Positions 1-11,475 of a DNA stretch of 64,000 nt are shown here, one piece after another (positions within the stretch are counted from its first letter, which is position 1; each line of letters starts with the position of its first letter). The notes below the pieces were generated by a model. The model was not told the DNA's origin. It did not search any database and saw only the letters and a list, made by a program, of their open reading frames with translations. The translations under genes were made by a program, and so were the position numbers. The stretch is from Chloranthus sessilifolius. Its lineage: Eukaryota > Streptophyta > Magnoliopsida > Chloranthales > Chloranthaceae. The stretch is taken from the NCBI GenBank assembly GCA_021018995.1, contig CM037593.1:8708088-8772087 (forward strand). The letters are read 5' to 3'.

Positions 1-2993
1 CTAAGGGAAAAAAAAAAAAAAAAAGCAGAAGTCGACCGGGATAGGGACATGTATGACTGTTTGAGAGAATAAGGAGGGGATTCAGAGTTTCCTGCACCTG
101 GACCTGAGGATGATGAGGGTAAGGATGCGGCGACAGCGAGAGTCATGATGGAGAGTGCTAGAGAAACACGACAGCGACGAGATCAGGAAGAAGCTGATTA
201 TCGGTTTAGGTCCAGCTTGAGGGGCCCATCCATGCGTGCTAGTGGTGGTGGGACTAGTCATAGGCCATATGATCTCAATGATGATGAGGACATCGAGGAG
301 ACTCAGGGGTTGCGCAAGTCAGGTCCTGCGAGGGAGTTCAAGAGGCCTACTGCATGTCGTACTATTGGTCCCATGGATCCACTCATGTACCGGACAGAAA
401 GTGTGAAACAAACTAAAAATTGAGTGCAACCTCATTGAAAACATGAGGGAAGAGGCTCGGAAAGCCCCATTACAAAGTTCGTGGTATTCAACCATATTCC
501 GGGTCAGGTTGTGGAGTCATCATACTTCAAAAGTATAATTGATACTAGTGCAGAAGCTAGTCCAGGAGTTAAAAAGCCTTCTGCATATGAGGTATCTAGG
601 TCCCTACTAGATGATGAGTACGCGGAGATAGGAGCTTGTGAAAAGCTTTTAAGAAGTATGGGATGAGAGAGCTTGCACAATTATGTGTGACGGATGGACC
701 AGACCCACAAGGAAGAATTTGATAACCTTTTTTGGTCTACAGTAATGTTGGGACAGTATTTCTGAAATCAGTTGATACTTCTAAACACGTGAAGACAATT
801 GATTACCTCTTTCAACTAATGGATAAGGTAGTTGAAGAAGTTTGAGAGAAGCGGATTGTGCAGGTGCTAACAGACAATGCCGCCAATTATAAAGCGGTTG
901 ACACCTAATTAATGATGAAGAGACCTCATTTGCACTGGACTCTGTGTACCGCCCATTGCGTGGACCTCATTCTTAAAGATTTGGGAAAGAGGACCAAAGC
1001 ACAAACAACTATTCAAAAGGAAAGAACAATTACTTCTTTTATATACAACAATGACAAATTGATCAATTTAATGAGAGAGTTCACTAAGAACGAGCTGCTT
1101 CGGCCTGAGATTACATGGTTTGCGACACAATTTCTAGCCCTACAAAGTTTGGCTAGATATAGGCGTCAACTAAAAAAGCATGGTGTTGTCCGAAGAATGA
1201 GAAAAATATGAATCAGAACTCCCACGATCAAAGATACCTGCTTACATTGAAGTTGCTGACTTGATTTACAACATCCAGTTTTGGGCAGATGTTGACCACC
1301 CGATCGCCGTCACTACCCCGTTGGTACAAATGTTGAGGTTGGTAGATGGTGATGAGAAACCAATGATGGAGTATGTTTACGAGTCCATGGGCAAGGAAAA
1401 ATTAGCTATCAAAACCAAATGCCCTACAAAATATAAACGATGTTGGGAGGTTATTGACAAGATGTGGGATAAACAATTTCACCAGTATTTGCACGTCGCA
1501 GGTAAAACATGTTAAACTGCTTATATAGTGATTTGTATTTATTTATTATTTTTTATATTATTCACTGTTTCCATATACTGATGAGATTGTTCATATTTTA
1601 TGTATAACAAACTACTTGAATCCGGCCTTCCAGTATACGCGACGCTTCTAGTTAAGTGAGACCGATGAAGTGTACAATGGTTTGCTCAATATCATCCAAC
1701 GAATGGAGCCTGAGTTGGCGGATCAAGGTCAAGCCATAAGAGACGTGAGTAGTTATAACTCATAAGTCAAATGTCATATGATTAGTTTATTGATATGTGA
1801 GTTATTATATTCTATCTTTGTAGATTGAAATGATCCGCAAGAAACATGGGTCATTTGGGACGAGGTTAGCGCAATCCCAAATCCAACACGATAAATCGGC
1901 TAATTGGTGGATGCACTATGGATATGATGGTCCAATACTGAGGTGGATTGTCATGCGCGTTTTATTGCAAATATGTTCCTCATCCAACTGTGAGCGGAAT
2001 TGGAATACCTTCTCTCTCATTCATATGAAGACAAGGAATAGACTAACTATAAGTCGATTGGAAAAGTTAGTCTACTGCCATTACAACATGCGATTAAGAA
2101 TCAGGAATATGCAAAGAACCGTGGAAATCAATTATTTGACGTCTTAGTTCATACAATTTTTATTTGATGTAATTGACGAGGCATATACTAATTCATCTAT
2201 CATATTCTACCTTATAGATAGTGAATATTTTAATCTCATCGAGTTGGATTATATATTCGTGGAGGATGACCCTTTAATTAAGTGGATCGAAGAGAGAGAA
2301 GCGCCAGTGTTAGATAGTAGAGCACTGCATGGTTGGACAATACAAAAAGAATAGCGGAGGAGCAGTCTTCCTAACAACCTAGGCGAAAAAGAAGATTGCA
2401 TCGTCATTCAGTGATTAGATCTGATGACGAAATGCATCCCAGTAGTGATAAGGGGGATGATGACGATGATGGGGGTGGTGGGAGTGATGAGAGAGGTGAT
2501 GAAACCGACATTGGCACTAGTGGTAGAGGGGATAATGTTGGTCCCTCTTATTCTTATGGAGTTATTGCCGCATGGGATGATGAACCAGTAACAATGTTCG
2601 ACACTTATACATTTAGAGGTGGAGTGGTTGAAGGAAGATGAGCTTTAGAATCTTACCAAACACCATCACCATCACAAGGTCTACAAGATGATTTAGGTTA
2701 TACTATATCTAGCTTTGGGGGATTTAGTTTGCAAAACACCGAAGATTCAGTAACTCATACCCAATCCCTCAACCAACCTACCTCCGGCCAAATGACTTCG
2801 TTGGTCAACTTTTTGGAGGACCAACATTTACATATTACACTGAGCCATATTCGTTGTTAATGCCTCGGTTTTAAGAGGGGACATATGATCATGGGTGTCA
2901 ATATGACCAACATTATAGGAAAAACTTGTGCACTGATGATGATGATGATCACGAGGGCGAAGGACCACCACAAAATTCAATGTATCTTTAAAA
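1..2993 (+). pseudogene. decayed hAT transposase gene (DUF659 / hAT dimerisation type)
   Basis: Remnant of a plant hAT DNA-transposon transposase, cut on its 5' side by the window edge. In order one sees a charged acidic linker (145-423), the start of DUF659 with VVESSYFK (481-666), an RNase H-like core stretch VLTDNAANYKAV (about 865-900), then LHWTLCTAHCVDLILKDLG (about 930-985). A middle segment WADVDHP..VQMLRLVDGDEKP follows (1261-1512), then the C-terminal dimerisation region with CERNWNTFS and RNRLTISRLEKLVYCHYNMRL (1824-2145), and an acidic Asp/Gly-rich tail (2396-2641). One intron keeps GT-AG ends (1745-1823); the acceptor of the preceding one, after 1509, is not visible. The frame is broken several times, including an in-frame TGA at 843-845, so it cannot make a transposase. 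Terminal repeats were not found. Family assignment is secure from the domain order. Confidence 0.85.
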
Positions 2994-3288
2994 TATGTCT
3001 TTCATGTACAATGTAACTTTTAAAGCATTCATAATTGATGCACAATATAATTTAGATTCTGAGTTGAAAAAATTCTAAATATGTATCAAATAAGCCTTAA
3101 ATAATTTTTTAAAATAATTAAAATAAATAGAAAACCGTTAAATATAATTTTCTGGAATTTTAGAGTATTTTTTTGAAAAAAAAAATGTATCAGACGATAT
3201 GCCTATATGTATCGTCCTGGAGGTTGGACGATACCTATCGGAAAACCGATTTTTTGATCCATGGTTGGGCAGTCAAATTCCAATATAA

Positions 3289-3737
3289 GGGTGGGGGTTA
3301 TTTGAATTGCACCCGTTAAACTTGTGAAGAACACACGGTTTTCCACCAAAAAAAACTATTGACTGCCTCGAATCAGATGATTGAGATCATTTATTGTTCC
3401 AATCTTCCATATTATAGATCTTGAGATCATGGCGTACCTATCAGACTGTCATATGTTGATTCCACTTCGCACACATCCCCAAAAGTGATCGTTTGATAGG
3501 TATGCAAATGAGTGACCGTTTGATAGGTATGCAAATGATCACGGTCAGTTTTGGAGATATATGCCACATAGAACCAACATGTGACCATCTGATAGATCCG
3601 TGATGATCTCAAGATCTATTGTGTAGAAGATTGGGACAAAAAAAAATCTTCATTGTCTAATTCAAGGAATTAACGGCCTTTTATGGTGGGAAACAGTGTG
3701 TTCTTCACAGGTTGAACGGGTGCAAATAACGCCATCC
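3289..3737. mobile_element. foldback MITE, ~450 bp, 3-bp TSD TAA
   Basis: The two ends are long inverted repeats: TTATTTGAATTGCACCCGTT on the left pairs with CGGGTGCAAATAAC on the right, and both run on through a GTGAAGAACACAC block. The element starts GGGTGGGGG and ends GCCATCC, flanked on both sides by TAA, which fits a PIF/Harbinger (Tourist) MITE. The arms contain the GATCTTGAGATCATGG / CAATCTTCCA module found in many other palindromes of this window. No coding capacity. Confidence 0.7.
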
Positions 3738-4303
3738 TAATCCATAAGGTCTCACAACAACAACAATAGAGGGATCAACACTGATATAAAACAAGATAAA
3801 TTTCCAATAACCAAAATTTATTCCATGTCACATGAATACATGATTCAAATCTAAAGTCCAAAACCGGTAATCAGATCCTAATAAAATAAATAATAAGCGA
3901 ATAAATGAAGAAAAAAGTTCATATGTCCACAAAAGTTCCTAGTTCCGTTAAAAATCCATAACAGATGTAGGGCGATCCATATGAATTTCTGGAAAACACT
4001 AAAAAACATTAAACAAATAAATAAATAAATAAACCTTTGGATTTGAAGAGACCGAGAATCCCTTGGTTTTCGAGGCAGAAGCTTTGGTACAGAGGTTTAG
4101 ACGAGGAGATGGGTTTGAAAGAGGAGAGCAGCTGAAGCTGAGCATGGCGGAAACCTTAGTTTTTCCTTTTTATGGATTCTAAGCGCTTCGACCTCTGTTG
4201 CTTTAAATGGTTTTTTAGAGAAGGAGGAGGAGAAGAGGAAGAAGCAGAAGGAGAGCCAGGTGTCAACTTTGCCTCGTCAGCATCCACGGAGGATATTTAA
4301 AGT

Positions 4304-4495
4304 TATAAACGAGGTTTCAAAAATGGGATTTCGTTTCGGTTTCGGTTTCGGTTTCGGTGGGGACCAAAACCGAATTTTGAATTTAAGCCAAAATCTTCCC
4401 AAAGTACTTCAAAATACTGAAAATATGAGTTTTCGTTTCAATTTCGATGGGAACCTCAACCTCAAAATTTCGGCAGAAATTTTAATCCATGATTA
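4304..4495. repeat. MITE-like remnant rich in TTTCGGT hexamers
   Basis: A stretch with TTTCGGTTTCGGTTTCGG runs and the paired phrases GGGGACCAAAACC and AAAATTTCGGCAGAAATTTT. It resembles the elements at 41388-41540 and 57940-58060, which share the GTTCAAAATTTC-type end and the GGTCCCCACCAAA phrase. The 92-base ORF over it is composed only of this repeat and is not a gene. Confidence 0.4.
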
Positions 4496-5295
4496 TAAAA
4501 AGGGGAGATATCATTTGCCTGATGGTTAGGGGGTGTCATTTAGGACCGGGTAGGTGGGTCGGGCCACAGGTAGCCCGACCCACCCACCCACCCGTCTATG
4601 TCGTAGTGAATTATTTTAAGAGATTTTTGTAAGATTCATTACCACAATTTTAGAATTGACAAGATTCCTTACTAAGTTCGAGAATTTGTGAGATCGCTTT
4701 CCTAACCATTTTAACAGCTCTACTCGTCTTTAGAATACCATTCTACTCTCACATTTATATAGTTAATGTGACATAAAGCATTCGAAAATCGTTGCAATTC
4801 TATCGCATGCAAATGACAAAGATGCCCCTTCTACTTAAAACTAAAAAATATATTTTATTTATTTTAATCTTGTAAGTCAATAAATCGCTCGATTTTGAAG
4901 ATCTGAATCAATTCAGATAAGTTAAAATTTTTTATATTGTTAAAAATAATTCATAAAAAGAAATAATAACTAAATTCTAATCGTTCGATTAATCTTTAAT
5001 CGGCCGATTATCGGTTGGTAATCGGCTGGTAACGATGCGATTCTTTTTCGACTATTGACCGGTTCTTGAGCAGTAATCGATCAAATTTTTAGGGACCAAA
5101 ACATATTTTTTAAGATGCCTAAGCCAAAATATACTAATTATAATATCATACGCGCTAATATACTCGTTCGTAGACTTGATCAGCATGCCTCCATGTTATC
5201 CCGAAGTGGTATACATTTGACCACGGCTCGAATGGAACTCTTTGGCTATTTTTGCCCACAAGAAATCCATTAGAGCCATGGTACGAATGTCCATC

Positions 5296-5473
5296 TGTAA
5301 TAGTCCACATCGGATAGGGAAAAGTCCTGACCCTGGGTTATATATGATTGTGGACGCTACATGTCATTACGCGTTTTGGGTGGGGACTTACGCCCATGCC
5401 AGAAACAAAATCGGGGTAGGGACCTAAGCCCAAAATCATACAATATTGTGGCATGTGGGTTTGAGTCGTCACA
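5296..5473 (+). repeat. TRIM 5' LTR
   Basis: Left long terminal repeat of the TRIM, TG...CA ends, same family as the single LTR split at 10610-16650. Confidence 0.85.
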
Positions 5474-5519
5474 GTATAGTATCAGAGCCAAGGATGGCTC
5501 TTTTATAAGGTGGGGGGAT

Positions 5520-5698
5520 TGTAATAGTCCTACATCAGATAGGGAAAAGTCTTAATCCTGGGCTATATGTGATTGTGAACGCTATATGTTATGACGTGTT
5601 TTGGGTAGGGACTTAAGCTCATGTCAAAAACAAAATCGGAGCGGGGACCTAAGCCCAGAACTAGATAATATTGTGGCATGCGGGTCTTGGTCGTAACA
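5520..5698 (+). repeat. TRIM 3' LTR
   Basis: Right long terminal repeat of the TRIM, preceded by a purine tract. Confidence 0.85.
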
Positions 5699-6246
5699 CT
5701 ATCACCTAAGAACTACAATAAGCGGCTTCTTTGCATCACAAACAATAAAAAAGCAGCAAACATTACTTAAAAATGAACAAAATGTCACAATAGAAAATTG
5801 CGAAGATAAAGAAAAAAGAATGATAATTACCAATTGTGAACCTAACAGTATCTAGTCAAGTAACTGTAATTATCCGATTGGTAACTGCAGAGTTACCGAT
5901 CACTCGCGATTGTACCGTGTGATTCTTTTTTGGAGTTGAAACGCTTCTATAAAAATGTAAGAGATTACCTTGATTCAAGCTCTTAGGAATCGCCAAATGG
6001 TATTGAGTTCTTAAAAAAAATTTATTTAAATAGGGGCAAAGGGCATATGTGTCATTTACTCTAGAATTAAAGTGCGCCAACAAGATGTGCCGTCTGATAA
6101 GAGTATTAGGGTCATTTAATTAAAATATTGGAAGTTTAAATAGTTAGGTGTGGGATCTCACAAATTCTCAAACATGATAAGAGATCTTGCCAATTCCAAA
6201 ACTATAGTAAGACATCTTACAAAAATCCCTTATTTCAAGACCCAAG

Positions 6247-7300
6247 GACGACTAATATTTAAGTGTACATTTTTTGCTTTTTAAAATGACTAGTAAAAAT
6301 GTACGTGCAATGCACATGATGATTTATCAAATTTCATGGACGCTCATGCAAACAACAGAGCATTCAACGGACCGCTTATGTGGCACAATGCAAGCGTAGC
6401 GGGTCCCAATAATGCAGGTCGGGTCAGCCACTTGCATCGCGCCACTAAGCAGTCCATTGTTGGTCTGGTGATTGAGGTCAGCTCATTATAATTTTCCAAA
6501 TTATATATATATATATATATATATTCTTTTAATGTATGTTGGATCGTGCATTGTCCATGATAGATATTGGGTCGTATAGGCTCGCTATCTCAAAGAATTA
6601 CACTTGTAAGTGGATGTGAACAATATGATTTAAGAACTTAAATATTAAGATTAAAAGGTAAGAATAACAGACGATATTCAATTGAACAGATCAGATGGTT
6701 CAAATCTCTTGAAAAGTATGATTTTTTAGCCCACTGTCTTTCAATGTATGAGTTATCAATTGTATAGCAATGGATTAATACATCTTATATTGTTGATGGT
6801 GTAACAAGGATACCTCCATTTGACCCTTCTAAATTAGACGATAGAGATCGTTTTTAATTTCATCCTTTAGCGCAACGGATCTTGAGATTAACATGCCATT
6901 ACACACTCAAGTTTTTGATTTCACATGACACAGATCCCGGCCTAAAAGTTGCATTTGAGCGTAAGGTGCGCAAATAGAGGTACCCTAAGATTAATTAAAC
7001 ATAAAAATACAATTTTTAAATGATTGGTTGACATTTATAGCCAATTGTCAAAATCACTAATCATATATTCATACTAGCTTGTGTCCTCAAAAAGTATAAT
7101 GGAAACCTGTGAATAAATTTTTATATACAATTTTGCAAATAGCTTAAGTGGCCAGTCAGGTTGCGCCACATAAGCTAAAAAATTATCCACTATATAACAA
7201 CCTCAAGTAAAATTGCAATAGAATCTAAACAAATGGTCAAAAGGTTATATGCAATGGATGATGAAAATGTGTTTATGGGGTAGACAATATCAACTATATT
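6247..7300. other. non-genic stretch
   Basis: AT-rich with a short (TA)n run near 6506-6526. Between 6810 and 6984 there is a half-element bounded by GATACCTCCATTTG and CAAATAGAGGTACCC, the end motif of the MITEs at 54299 and 63356. No gene seen. Confidence 0.5.
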
Positions 7301-7310
7301 TATATTTGTT

Positions 7311-7567
7311 TTGGTTTTTTTTTTTTTAAAACGGCCATTCGGCCAAGACAGCCTTAAGAACTAAGGAGCAGGCACGCATATACATATGACAGTTGTTGAG
7401 CAGTGTGAAGGAGCACCAACTATAGTGGTAAAGGTTAACTAACAGAACCCAACTCACACCTTATAAAGACAAATGTGAGAAACAACGTGAAGGACAAGAA
7501 TCCAACCCACGACCTACTCCCTCACATTACAGGGAGCGTAACAATTGGGCTAATCCCTCTTTGATTC
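7311..7567 (-). mobile_element. tRNA-derived SINE, 257 bp, with 10-bp TSD
   Basis: Read on the - strand, it begins with an A-box-like TTAGCCCAATTGTT (7541-7558) and a B-box-like GGGTTGGATTC (7498-7508), spaced as in tRNA promoters. An unrelated body follows, ending in a poly(A) run (the T run after 7315 on the + strand). A perfect 10-bp duplication TATATTTGTT lies at 7301-7310 and 7568-7577. These are the hallmarks of a SINE mobilised by LINE machinery. The body does not match a SINE family I recognise. Confidence 0.75.
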
Positions 7568-7904
7568 TATATTTGTTATATAAGGAGAACATGGTCTCAA
7601 AAGAACATAAAATTTCATAGCTTTGATAATTCGAAGCCATAAGTATATTATTATCATATTAAATAAGAAATTATTAAAGAGTCGCTCTATCCATGCTTAC
7701 TATGCCAAAAACTCGTTGACCGCTTTGAATCAGATTGTAGAGATCATAGTGATCAAAAACATGTTTTTTCTCAAACAAAAAAAAAAAGCATTTAAAACAA
7801 GAAAGGATGTCTTTTTTGAAAAAAAATCATTTTTACTGAAAAAAAATGTGTTTAAAATCCGCTATCTTTATCATCTGATCCCAAGCAATCAATGGGTTTC
7901 AGAC

Positions 7905-8235
7905 GTTGGCGCTTTCAGTAAACCCATTGGCACAAGTAGAGGTACCCTTTTGGGACGTGCCACATGACAACGCATCTATACCATCTGATTTGATAGCCAT
8001 TATTAAAAGATCTGTAGTGTCAAACATTGACACAAACCAAGATCTCTATCATAAGATTGAATATAGTCAACGCCCACCATCTGATTAAATAGTTGATTGT
8101 GTCGAATCATATAATAGAGATGATTTTATGTGTCCATCTTTGCTACAAAAGTTATTTACATCATCCCTTGAAATCAGATGGCATAGATATATTTCTACGT
8201 GGCACACCTCCCAAAGAAAACAAGCCTTTCTTTTA
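7905..8235. mobile_element. palindromic MITE, inside-out (C) type
   Basis: The arms read CCACATG, CATCTGATTTG, AAAAGATCTGTAGTG inward to a centre holding GTCAACGCCCACCATCTGATT, and mirror out again to AAATCAGATGG and CACGTGGCAC-like phrases. It has the same layout as the elements at 38230, 40145 and 43725. Ends are ragged. Confidence 0.5.
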
Positions 8236-8254
8236 GATTAGGCGCATTGTCCCT

Positions 8255-8565
8255 CACAAAATATAACATCACCATAGATTTTAATTTCACACGGCATATA
8301 TCTCAAACATTGATCAATGTTTGATCTACGTCCATGATCATTTTCACTGTTTGAGAGGTGTGTCATGTGAAAGTAAAAGTGTGACGTCTCGAATCCATAC
8401 CCGGTATAGTTGGGCACCTTTTTGTCAGTTGTTACAAAAAGTGGATCATCTGATGGTCAGCCCATGATTTCAAGATCCACTGTGTAAAAGATTGGGGTGA
8501 ACAACAATCTCTATTGTGTGACTGAAAAAGTCAAGAGTTTAAGCACTAAAAACTTGGGTTAGGAA
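8255..8565. repeat. palindromic repeat fragment with shared arm module
   Basis: Contains TTTCACACGGCATATATCTC mirrored by GAGGTGTGTCATGTGAAA. One full arm follows: CATCTGATGGTCAGCCCATGATTTCAAGATCC, then GTGTAAAAGATTGGGGTGAAC (listed as separate phrases). It is an outward-type element missing most of its left arm. Confidence 0.45.
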
Positions 8566-8629
8566 GGAAAAAATTTTGGTTGTAAATAAAGGCACCCAAG
8601 AGAAAGAGGAGTTTAGAGCTTTACTAAGG

Positions 8630-8865
8630 CCGTGTTCGGGTTAGGTTTTTAAGAGCAGAAGCAGCTCTATGCCTGCTCTTTATCAAAGCAGATAAAATTT
8701 GCTCTTAGCAGGCATAGAGCAGTTTTATTACTTAAAATAACTCCCCGTCAGAGCAAATGAGGTAAAGAGTTGTGTTACCAAATGTAAACATAGTTCTCCA
8801 CCGGTGCCAAAAAAGTGAAAGAGCTACTCTTTGCCCCAAAAGAGCTAACCCAAATGCAGTCTAAA
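8630..8865. mobile_element. MITE with GTTTGGGTTAGCTCTT-type ends
   Basis: The left end GTGTTCGGGTTAGGTTTTT-like and right end AGAGCTAACCCAAATGCAG are inverted copies. The interior repeats GCTCTTTATC..GCAGATAAAATTTGCTC. A second copy in the opposite orientation lies at 34403-34630, and diverged relatives at 35560-35770 and 58080-58390. Ends and size suit a hAT-like MITE, but the TSD is unclear. Confidence 0.6.
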
Positions 8866-8869
8866 TAAA

Positions 8870-9100
8870 TATTATGACTGAGAGATTTTCGAATGAAAAT
8901 ATGGTGAGCAAGAGTTCGGGTTATGCAACCCATTTTTCAGCTAAAGAATACACAATTTTCCATCATAAGAAACTGTTGACTGCTATGAAAGTCATTTTCC
9001 GTCCCAATCTTCCACACGAGATCATGGGGCACCTATTTAATGGTCACATGTTGATTCCATATCTCACACATCCCCAAAAGTGATTGTGATCATGGGACGT
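8870..9100. repeat. half of a foldback element
   Basis: Holds one arm of the shared module (ACTGTTGACTGCTATGAAAG, CCCAATCTTCCACACGAGAT, CATGTTGATTCCATATCTCA), very close to the left arm of 3289-3737. The matching arm is not present. Confidence 0.45.
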
Positions 9101-9142
9101 ACTATGAACAATATTTTATGAGTCGAGTGAGAGGATCAGTAC

Positions 9143-9144
<2 letters not shown>

Positions 9145-9187
<43 letters not shown>
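9145..9187. repeat. (AT)n microsatellite
   Basis: About 21 perfect AT units. Confidence 0.95.
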
Positions 9188-9190
<3 letters not shown>

Positions 9191-9860
9191 GTAAAACAAC
9201 ATTTTTGATATTTTGTCGGATTTATACTATACATATTAGCTAATATGACCTGATATAAGTTGGCATGGTCCGATATTTGACCAATTTGACCCATACATAA
9301 TCGAAGTGTATATCTATTTAGAATATGAAAGATATTTAAAACCATGTTCAAGCCTCAGCTCGATTCGACCAGAGGGTAAGGTCAAGTCAAGACTAAGTTC
9401 AACCCCCGTACAACTCAAGTGTAAGCTTTCACCATTAAGATATAAATATATAATAACGAGATTAGTCTGCCAGTGGTCATCGGCTTTTTTCCATCAAAAG
9501 TTGCTAGCTTTTGAGAAAACTAATTGTTATGTTAATTTAAAAGGAAGTTCACCATTTCGATGATTTACATCCACTTAAAAGCATGATTCTTTGGTCATTC
9601 TTTGGTCAGGATATGTTCTAATGATGGATTGTCACTTGAAAAATTTAGATTGATCATAGATGTGTGCCACAAGTGGCAAACACAAGATTTTTCTAAAGGA
9701 TGGGCACTCAGTAGTTGATAGTTTTAGCGTAAATTTTTTTCTCAAATTATGGACGTACCGATCATATGATTAGTTTTGATTTTACGTGACACACATCTCA
9801 AAAAATGATCATAAAATCACATGGAACACGTTAATTCTCAAACATGAATTAAGGTCACTC

Positions 9861-10054
9861 TTTTTTTTTTATAAGTTGGGTATCCAAGCTTCTTAGAGCA
9901 CCCGCCTAATCCCAGGGCCACATGTGCACCTCAAATTCAGCACATGTCAAGTCAGCATAAGATATAAATTCCTAGGGTGGCCTCAAGGGAGGGGAGGGGA
10001 TTCGAACTCAGGTCTCCTGCTTTTGGACCTGGCCAACTCACCTAACCCCTTGAG
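9861..10054 (-). mobile_element. tRNA-derived SINE (second family)
   Basis: On the - strand the head reads CTCAAGGGGTTAGGTGAGTT GGCC (A-box region about 10030-10045), then GAGTTCGAATCCC (B box, 9999-10009). A non-tRNA body follows, ending in a ten-base poly(A) at 9861-9870. Flanks TAAGGTCACTC and TGAGGTTATTT could be a strongly worn target duplication. It differs from the SINE at 7311 in head and body. Confidence 0.65.
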
Positions 10055-10280
10055 GTTATTTTTGAGAATTCCTGGCACATGAAGCAAAAATGATTGCCTG
10101 ATGGTACACCTATGATATCATTGGATGAAAAATGATCTTCATCGTCTTATTCAAAACGGAAAATGCATTCTGAAATCGAGGAGATGGGACGATCGATGTT
10201 ACATTTTCAAAGGGTATATATAAATAATGTTATCAAACAGTAGAATTATAATAGGTGAGTCATGCTATGTACGTGTCGAA

Positions 10281-10282
<2 letters not shown>

Positions 10283-10331
<49 letters not shown>

Positions 10332-10332
10332 T
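10283..10332. repeat. (AG)n microsatellite
   Basis: Near-perfect AG run. Confidence 0.95.
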
Positions 10333-10429
10333 GAGATGAGGGAGCAAAAAAGAGGCGTCACATTTGAAACATAATTTTTATTTTTTTTTCAAGTGACCAT
10401 GGGTAGATGCCTATGCTAGACCTTAACTG

Positions 10430-10545
10430 GGTCCACCACTGTGTGCCACAATGATAAATCACACTTTTTTTTTTAAAGTAATATTTTAATGGTGCAAGAT
10501 CATTTAAGCACCATTTGGTGTTTAAATGGATGAAGCTATTATCCC
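10430..10545. repeat. fragment of the TTTAAACACC palindromic MITE family
   Basis: Contains ATAAATCACACTT, GATCATTTAAGCACC and GGTGTTTAAATGG, the right-arm phrases of the elements at 16862-17305 and 47985-48405. Confidence 0.45.
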
Positions 10546-10764
10546 ATAAAATATATATAATACCTAAAAAAGTATCCTTTCTACCAAGTCATATGGTGCT
10601 TTGTATAAATGTGACTACAAGACCCACGTACTATAATATTGTTCAATTATGAGCTTAGGTCTCTAACCTGATTTTATTTGTGACATAGACTTAAGTCCTC
10701 ACTCAAAATGCATCATGACATATAGAGTTTGCAATCACATAGCCGACGGTGAAGACCTTTTCCC

Positions 10765-11151
10765 TATTGGCACGTGTGGCCATGTAGTCGTTGTGCACTC
10801 ATGTAGTGGGAAACAAAATCTTATCCATGTAGCCGTTGTGCGTTATCTTAATGGAAAACAGAGCCTGGTTTACTCATGACACTTTCAATGTGACGCCAAA
10901 TTAATAGGAGAAAATGATTTCTTCATAAGGTCGAGTAATCCGAACGTTAGAAGATATCTTGCGCACCTATGTAAGGGGGCTTATCACCACCTACAAAAGA
11001 CATCTCAAAAAAATATCATTAAGGTCGCAAAGCATAAGTCCGTTTCCAGGAAAATACTCACGTTATCAGCAATCTCTAGTCTCGCGACAAATCTCGTATT
11101 GATCCGACTTACATCCGACGATGCGATTTATTTAGACGCTTCTTTCTTTCA
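10765..11151 (+). repeat. copia 5' LTR
   Basis: 387-bp LTR ending CTTTCA, followed at once by the primer-binding site. Confidence 0.9.
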
Positions 11152-11199
11152 CTGGTATTAGAGCACTAGTTTAAAGCACCATATTAAGATTAAGGTTTT

Positions 11200-11475
11200 G
11201 ATCCGAAAGATCGTGGGTCTATCGTTTGATCTTTCGCCATCCGATCTTTGTATGCTTCTCTGCCAAACCGATCTCTGGCCACACGAGGCTCAGTCCTTAT
11301 TTTTTGCCGTCCTATCTTCTCACCATCGAACTTGCTGATTTTTTGCCGTCAAATCTTTGGGCGTTGGATATGTTGATTTTTGGCCGTCTAATCTTTGGCC
11401 AACAGATTTTTGGACGTCGGGTCTGTTGATTTTTGACCATCCGATTTTTGGCCGTCAGATCATTTGGTGTTTCTT
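11200..11475 (+). repeat. degenerate short tandem repeats in the copia leader
   Basis: A phrase like TTTTTGGCCGTC(A/T)GATC recurs about ten times at irregular spacing of roughly 20-30 bases in the untranslated leader between the 5' LTR and gag. It does not look coding. Confidence 0.6.

Larger units (their letters stand above)
5296..5698 (+). mobile_element. TRIM (terminal-repeat retrotransposon in miniature), looks whole
   Basis: Two direct repeats of about 178 bp (5296-5473 and 5520-5698), each starting TGTAATAGTCC and ending in CA, enclose only 46 bp. The first bases inside (TATAGTATCAGAGCC, 5475-5489) match a primer-binding site for initiator Met-tRNA. A purine-rich tract GGTGGGGGGA lies just before the second repeat. 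Flanks CCATC and CTATC look like a 5-bp target duplication with one difference. It is non-coding, as is normal for TRIMs, and would rely on proteins of another element. The two LTRs differ at a modest number of sites, so it is not recent. Confidence 0.85.
4604..6246. mobile_element. long-TIR foldback element, host of the TRIM
   Basis: The left side (4611-4694: GAGATTTTTGTAAG, AATTGACAAGAT, GAGAATTTGTGAGATC) is the reverse complement of the right side (6145-6235: GATCTCACAAATTCTC, ATCTTGCCAATT, CTTACAAAAATC). A second matched pair lies inward (GCAAATGACAAAGATGCCCC at about 4807, mirrored near 6025-6055). Without the TRIM at 5296-5698 the element is about 1.2 kb, with arms of several hundred bases. 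No transposase; a clear TSD was not found. Confidence 0.65.
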
